NCBI GenBank assembly: GCA_964372125.1
Contig: CAYJPL010000001.1
Span: 53,758 to 117,757, forward strand
From: Tannockella sp964372125
Lineage (GTDB): Bacteria > Bacillota_I > Bacilli_A > Erysipelotrichales > Coprobacillaceae
DNA: 64,000 nucleotides
Direction: 5' to 3'
Below the pieces are notes generated by a model. That model made no database searches and was not told where the DNA came from. It saw only the letters and a program-made list of their open reading frames with translations. Both the position numbers and the translations under genes were made by a program. Of the stretch, positions 60,652 to 64,000 are shown one piece after another (the first letter of the stretch is position 1; each line of letters opens with the position of its first letter).

Positions 60652-61017
60652 TTACATTTTTTGTTCCAACTTGGAATTTATCTTACTTACGTTTTTTTTG
60701 TCTATTTGAAATAATATATATGCAATAACAAAATACGAAACAGTAAAGCTAAGTACTACAATCGTTACATATTCTTGGTAATATAATACCGACATTATCG
60801 CCGTAATAGTCAAACATGCAAAATAATGTAATATACATGCATGTTTAACACTTCTATTTTCATATATCATCGATGTAACTCCATACCCTATTGATGCTAG
60901 TAGCCATGCAAATAAGTTACTTATTGTGATACTAGTTGCTCCAAATACAAATAAAAAAAACACTGTCATTACAAATCCAATCGCAATACCTGTTTTTATA
61001 TACGCCATTACTTTCAT
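60652..61017 (-). CDS. DUF3021 membrane protein (LytTR companion)
   Basis: The 121-residue protein has four membrane segments (about residues 7-29, 33-52, 60-81 and 83-105) and ends in a charged tail, the layout of DUF3021. In streptococci and others, DUF3021-type membrane proteins inhibit the LytTR regulator encoded next to them (HdrM/BrsM-like). Here the LytTR gene is upstream by two bases, so the same pairing is likely. GGAGGGG precedes the ATG. Confidence 0.85.
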   Translation of the reverse strand: MKVMAYIKTGIAIGFVMTVFFLFVFGATSITISNLFAWLLASIGYGVTSMIYENRSVKHACILHYFACLTITAIMSVLYYQEYVTIVVLSFTVSYFVIAYILFQIDKKNVSKINSKLEQKM

Positions 61018-61019
61018 AG

Positions 61020-61463
61020 TTACCCCTCCATTATTGCCTTTCTAAATTCTTTCATATAAAACCTTGATACAATTATTTTTTCATCATTGCTTAAATACGT
61101 TGTATAATTACCACTAAATTCAGCTTCTAATGATAAAACATGACTCGTATTAACAAGAATACTCTTTCCAACTTGTTGAATCCCTTGTCTTTTAAACATT
61201 GCCAGTATTTCTTGTAAATTATACTTACAAATATAACGTTTTGTATGGGTTCTTGCGTACGTTTTTCGATCAATAACTTCAAAATAAATAATTTCTTTTA
61301 TATCATATAATACTTCTTTTGTGTCATCATACAATATAATCTTTGAAGTTAACGATGTACTCTTTAATAGAGCCAAAATATGTTGAACTGTTTTACTTGA
61401 AATATCGCCACGAATCAATATCTCTACTTCATCACTTATGTGATCCTCTAAAATTATTTTCAC
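61020..61463 (-). CDS. LytTR family DNA-binding protein
   Basis: The 147-residue protein has an N-terminal part of about 45 residues and a LytTR domain (about 48-145): EVLYDIKEIIYFEVIDRKTYARTHTKRYICKYNLQEILAMF, then QVGKSILVNTSHVLSLEAEFSGNYTTYLSNDEKIIVSRFYMKEFRKAI. It has no response receiver domain, as in LytTR regulatory systems. The start codon is GTG, supported by AAGGAGA upstream. It is paired with a DUF3021 membrane protein that should hold it inactive until a signal; the target genes are unknown but the pair probably regulates itself. Confidence 0.9.
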   Translation of the reverse strand: MKIILEDHISDEVEILIRGDISSKTVQHILALLKSTSLTSKIILYDDTKEVLYDIKEIIYFEVIDRKTYARTHTKRYICKYNLQEILAMFKRQGIQQVGKSILVNTSHVLSLEAEFSGNYTTYLSNDEKIIVSRFYMKEFRKAIMEG

Positions 61464-61555
61464 CTTATTTCTCCTTTACACTGCTACAATAGCATAATGA
61501 CTTAATTATGTGTTTGATGCCCACCTATCTAGTAATATATATTGTTTAACACGTA

Positions 61556-61600
61556 TAATTTGTACTATAAAACGAAACATATAATTTATATGCTTCGTTA
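61556..61600 (-). terminator. Terminator after the UMF1-type MFS gene
   Basis: AACGAAGCATATA and TATATGTTTCGTT form an imperfect stem (one mismatch) with a short loop on the minus strand, followed by a T-rich stretch. Confidence 0.6.
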
Positions 61601-61606
61601 TTTATT

Positions 61607-62887
61607 TTACACATTATTTAATTTTGAAAAGTGTTTTCTACCAAGGAACAAGAATATTGCCCCCATAGCAAATAAAATAATTATAGCTAGAATTGCAAAT
61701 GAGCTTCTTCCTGTAGTTCCTTTTACAGTTGCATAAATCATTGGACCTAGTATTGCTGCAAATTTACCAAAGATATCATAAATACCAAAGTATTCATTTG
61801 CCTTTTTCTTAGGGATCATCTTACCATAAAATGATCTAGAAAGTGCTTGAATCCCGCCTTGTACTGTACCTACCATAAATGATAACATCCAAAAAATTGT
61901 TGTTGCTTGTGCAATAGTTAAGAACCCTTCCTCGATTCCATATCCCATATAAAATCCTGTAATACAGATTCCAAAATATATTATTACAGCTGTAGTAATT
62001 AAACGTAATGACCCAAATTTCTTTGCAAGTATACCAAAGATAATCGCAAACGGAAAAGCAACAAGTTGTGTAACTAATAAAGCTAGAATTAGTCCAGTAC
62101 TATCCAACCCAAGGGTTACACCGTATGCTGTAGCCATATTAATAACAGTATTTACACCATCAATATAGAAAAAATATGCGAGTAAGAAAAATAAAATACC
62201 TTTGTTTTTATATATTTCAGTTAACGTGTTTTTTAATGATGTCATAGTTGATCCAATTAACTTTGAAGGAGGGACATCAACACCATGCATTTGCTTGACA
62301 TTTTTAAGTAATGGAATAGAAAATATAAACCACCAAGCTACTGTAATTAATATTGATATTTTAACAGCAAGAGTACCGTCAATGCCAATTGATTCTCCAA
62401 ATGAGACAAGTGCAATCGAAATTAGAAAAGGTATTGTACTTCCACCAATATATCCCATTCCAAATCCCCAAGTTGAAACTTTATCCATATTTTCATTTGT
62501 AGTTACATCCGTTAAAAAACCATCATAAAATAGATTAGCACCACTATACCCAATATGAGAAATAATATATCCAAGTAACATCATTTGCCAACTACTCACG
62601 AAGGCACAAAATAATGTGAATATTAATCCTAATCCAAGACAAGCACTAAAAAACTTCTTTTTATACCCATGATAATCTGCGAGAGCCCCGAGTATTGGTG
62701 AAAACAAAGCAATCATACCTGTAGCTATTGATGTACCAATTCCCCACCAAAAATCACCGCTTTGTCCTGCTGTTGCAGCAGCTGACGTAAAATAAATTGG
62801 AAAAATAGCTGATACCATAATTATTGAATATACAGAATTTGCCCAATCATATGCTATCCAACTCTTTTCAACTTTAGTAAATTTCAT
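61607..62887 (-). CDS. MFS transporter, UMF1 (Atg22-like) family
   Basis: The 426-residue protein has about twelve membrane segments. The start KVEKSWIAYDWANSVYSIIMVSAIFPIYF and the loop PILGALADYHGYKKKFF are typical of the UMF1 (vacuole effluxer Atg22-like) group. Yeast Atg22 exports amino acids from the vacuole; bacterial members have no fixed substrate. The start overlaps the upstream Zn-PLPC-like gene by 14 bases, so the two are coupled. GAGGGG precedes the ATG. Confidence 0.88.
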   Translation of the reverse strand: MKFTKVEKSWIAYDWANSVYSIIMVSAIFPIYFTSAAATAGQSGDFWWGIGTSIATGMIALFSPILGALADYHGYKKKFFSACLGLGLIFTLFCAFVSSWQMMLLGYIISHIGYSGANLFYDGFLTDVTTNENMDKVSTWGFGMGYIGGSTIPFLISIALVSFGESIGIDGTLAVKISILITVAWWFIFSIPLLKNVKQMHGVDVPPSKLIGSTMTSLKNTLTEIYKNKGILFFLLAYFFYIDGVNTVINMATAYGVTLGLDSTGLILALLVTQLVAFPFAIIFGILAKKFGSLRLITTAVIIYFGICITGFYMGYGIEEGFLTIAQATTIFWMLSFMVGTVQGGIQALSRSFYGKMIPKKKANEYFGIYDIFGKFAAILGPMIYATVKGTTGRSSFAILAIIILFAMGAIFLFLGRKHFSKLNNV

Positions 62888-63626
62888 GTACTATCCCCTC
62901 AAAATTCAGTTGCATATCATCAACTGAAGCTTCCTTATAAATTTGATTAATATATTTTACTGCATTTCCAACTGATTTTTCAAACAATTCGAAAAAGACA
63001 TCTACATCATTATTATCTGGATTGCTTTTATCTAATGTTAATGATGAAAATAATCCATTCATTTTTATGATATTATCAACTACTACCACAAGTTTTCTAT
63101 AATTCAAAAAGAAATTCAAATTTCTCATTGTATAAACAGCATTCTTGCACTGTTCAACATTAATACTTGGATACATTAGCGAAATAGCATCATAGTTAAC
63201 ATTCTTTGGTCTAATACATCGGTGTCGCTTATGCGATAATTTATATCGCTTAATTATCGCATAGTCTATAGAAGATTCATATCTTTGGTGTTCAAAACTA
63301 TTTTTACTTCTACTATTAATATACGGGTGTGTATCGCTATCTAGCGCATAATGACAACATAACCCAAAAACATACGCCATAATCTCTTCATCGCTAATAT
63401 GAGCTAAAGCAGGCTTAAAAAAAGTATATCCAGGTAGTGTATGACAATAATGACCAAACTTACTTATTTCACTTTTTTTGTGTACTTGATGGTAAAACAA
63501 AATATCTGGTCCTTGAAGTCCTACATCAAATGAATCTTTATTACAGTCAATTATTTTTTTAATCTCTAAACTTACTTCATTGTACACAATTTGCCCAAAT
63601 TGATAATGAGTTGCTATTGCAGGCAT
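62874..63626 (-). CDS. Zinc-dependent phospholipase C domain protein (Zn_dep_PLPC)
   Basis: The 250-residue protein matches the zinc-dependent phospholipase C family seen in many clostridial and erysipelotrichial genomes: ATHYQFGQIVY at the start, FDVGLQGPDILFYH, FGHYCH and GLCCHYALDSDTHPYI carry the histidines and aspartates that would bind zinc. There is no signal peptide, unlike secreted phospholipases, so it is probably cytosolic and its substrate is unclear. It is coupled to the UMF1 gene. AGGGAGGTG precedes the ATG. Confidence 0.8.
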   Translation of the reverse strand: MPAIATHYQFGQIVYNEVSLEIKKIIDCNKDSFDVGLQGPDILFYHQVHKKSEISKFGHYCHTLPGYTFFKPALAHISDEEIMAYVFGLCCHYALDSDTHPYINSRSKNSFEHQRYESSIDYAIIKRYKLSHKRHRCIRPKNVNYDAISLMYPSINVEQCKNAVYTMRNLNFFLNYRKLVVVVDNIIKMNGLFSSLTLDKSNPDNNDVDVFFELFEKSVGNAVKYINQIYKEASVDDMQLNFEGIVHEIY

Positions 63627-63748
63627 TGTCTCACCTCCCTATAAATATTATTATATCACAAATTACAATTTAAAATAAAAAATGACTGTAAAGTTTTCGT
63701 AAAATAAAACATTAGATATTTCCACGAGGTAATAAATCAAAGTGTAAT

Positions 63749-63847
63749 GGTTCTATACTTTTACTAGGTTCCGGTTTTTGTTTACAATAAAAAAGAGACA
63801 AACAACTAATAAATAGTTATTTGTCCCCCACTCTTGACACAGAGCCA
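63749..63847. mobile_element. Possible insertion-sequence remnant (99 bases)
   Basis: The segment opens GGTTCTATACTTTTACTAGG and closes so that its complement reads GGCTCTGTGTCAAGAGTGGG; ten of twenty positions agree, mainly in GGyTCTrT. Inside is a strong hairpin, GACAAACAACTA / TAGTTATTTGTC (63797-63825), with a T run on the minus strand. The ends recall ISL3-type terminal repeats from memory, and no transposase remains. It may be a deletion product or a small non-autonomous element, or only a terminator. Confidence 0.3.
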
Positions 63848-63883
63848 TATTTTTTTAATATGATATATATAATGTATTATAAA

Positions 63884-63908
63884 TAAAAAAGTACCCTATT
63901 GGGTACAA
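63884..63908 (-). terminator. Terminator downstream of the tRNA gene
   Basis: GTACCC and GGGTAC form a six-base-pair stem with a four-base loop on the minus strand, followed by six T residues, about 30 bases after the tRNA 3-prime end. Confidence 0.8.
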
Positions 63909-63934
63909 CCTTGATAACAAGGATTACATACAAA

Positions 63935-64000
<66 letters not shown>

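Larger units (their letters stand above)
63627..63934. other. 308-base gap with a possible IS remnant and terminators
   Basis: No gene is visible. Near the tRNA is its terminator; the middle carries a 99-base stretch with terminal inverted-repeat-like ends. Confidence 0.6.

Overview
The window is AT-rich bacterial DNA using the standard stop codons (TGA ends several genes, for example the permease ending at 2045). Gene content and order point to a low-GC, Gram-positive-type Bacillota. The block alaS-ireB-ruvX-DUF1292-(lactonase)-mltG-trmR-trhP1-trhP2-udk-greA matches, apart from one inserted gene, the conserved Bacillus order alaS-yrzL-yrrK-yrzB-yrrL-yrrM-yrrN-yrrO-udk-greA. Other Bacillota marks are a T-box leader before alaS, a short HisG plus HisZ, RecD2, IreB, several PTS-type GH1 phospho-glucosidases and strong AGGAGG ribosome sites. 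A fermentative, host-associated member of the Erysipelotrichia or a neighbouring class is my guess. That placement is inference and would need a tree of AlaS or Pnp.

Layout. 1-5.4 kb: the start of a GH1 phospho-glucosidase, an ABC-2 exporter with birA, and a GH1 gene divergent from an RpiR regulator, with TGAAA-N4/5-TTTCA palindromes. 5.4-13.5 kb: a MacB/LolD-type ABC pair and a giant surface protein of about 1977 residues (GGG-repeat predicted beta-helix, carboxypeptidase-regulatory-like domain, seven Big-like domains, three C-terminal membrane segments). 13.6-17.5 kb: pfkA with an upstream cre-like site, maf and pnp. 17.7-19.0 kb: a lone helical-repeat protein ending in a cold-shock-like domain. 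19.1-29.2 kb: the greA-to-alaS block, which carries tRNA wobble-uridine modification, wall cleavage, alanyl-tRNA synthesis and its T-box. 29.3-40.9 kb: scattered metabolic, transport and repair genes (acetyltransferase, amino acid permease, nadE, MATE pump, CAT-like enzyme, nitroreductase, recD2, mnmA, ROK kinase, pseudouridine synthase), with a decayed stretch at 38.5-39.0 kb.

41-47 kb: a candidate C-rich small RNA, an AIM24 gene, and an amino-sugar set (GH1, nucleotidyltransferase with left-handed beta-helix, MupG-like protein, SIS isomerase). 47-51 kb: an MFS pump divergent from its TetR regulator with a perfect 10-bp-arm inverted repeat, a cyclophilin lipoprotein, a CDF metal exporter and a small RepA_N-like winged-helix protein. 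51.3-57.7 kb: a compact histidine operon hisZGDBHAF(IE) led by a 17-residue peptide with three consecutive histidines and alternative hairpins, the layout of a translational attenuator. 57.8-64 kb: gdhA, a PopT (DUF368) carrier, a LytTR-DUF3021 regulatory pair, a UMF1-type MFS gene with a Zn-PLPC-like protein, and a partial tRNA-Phe at the edge.

The most interesting signals are the his leader peptide attenuator, the C-rich-loop small RNA, the giant surface protein with a tandem promoter repeat, the RpiR-type operators, and the amino-sugar gene set. I saw no CRISPR array, phage module or intact insertion sequence.
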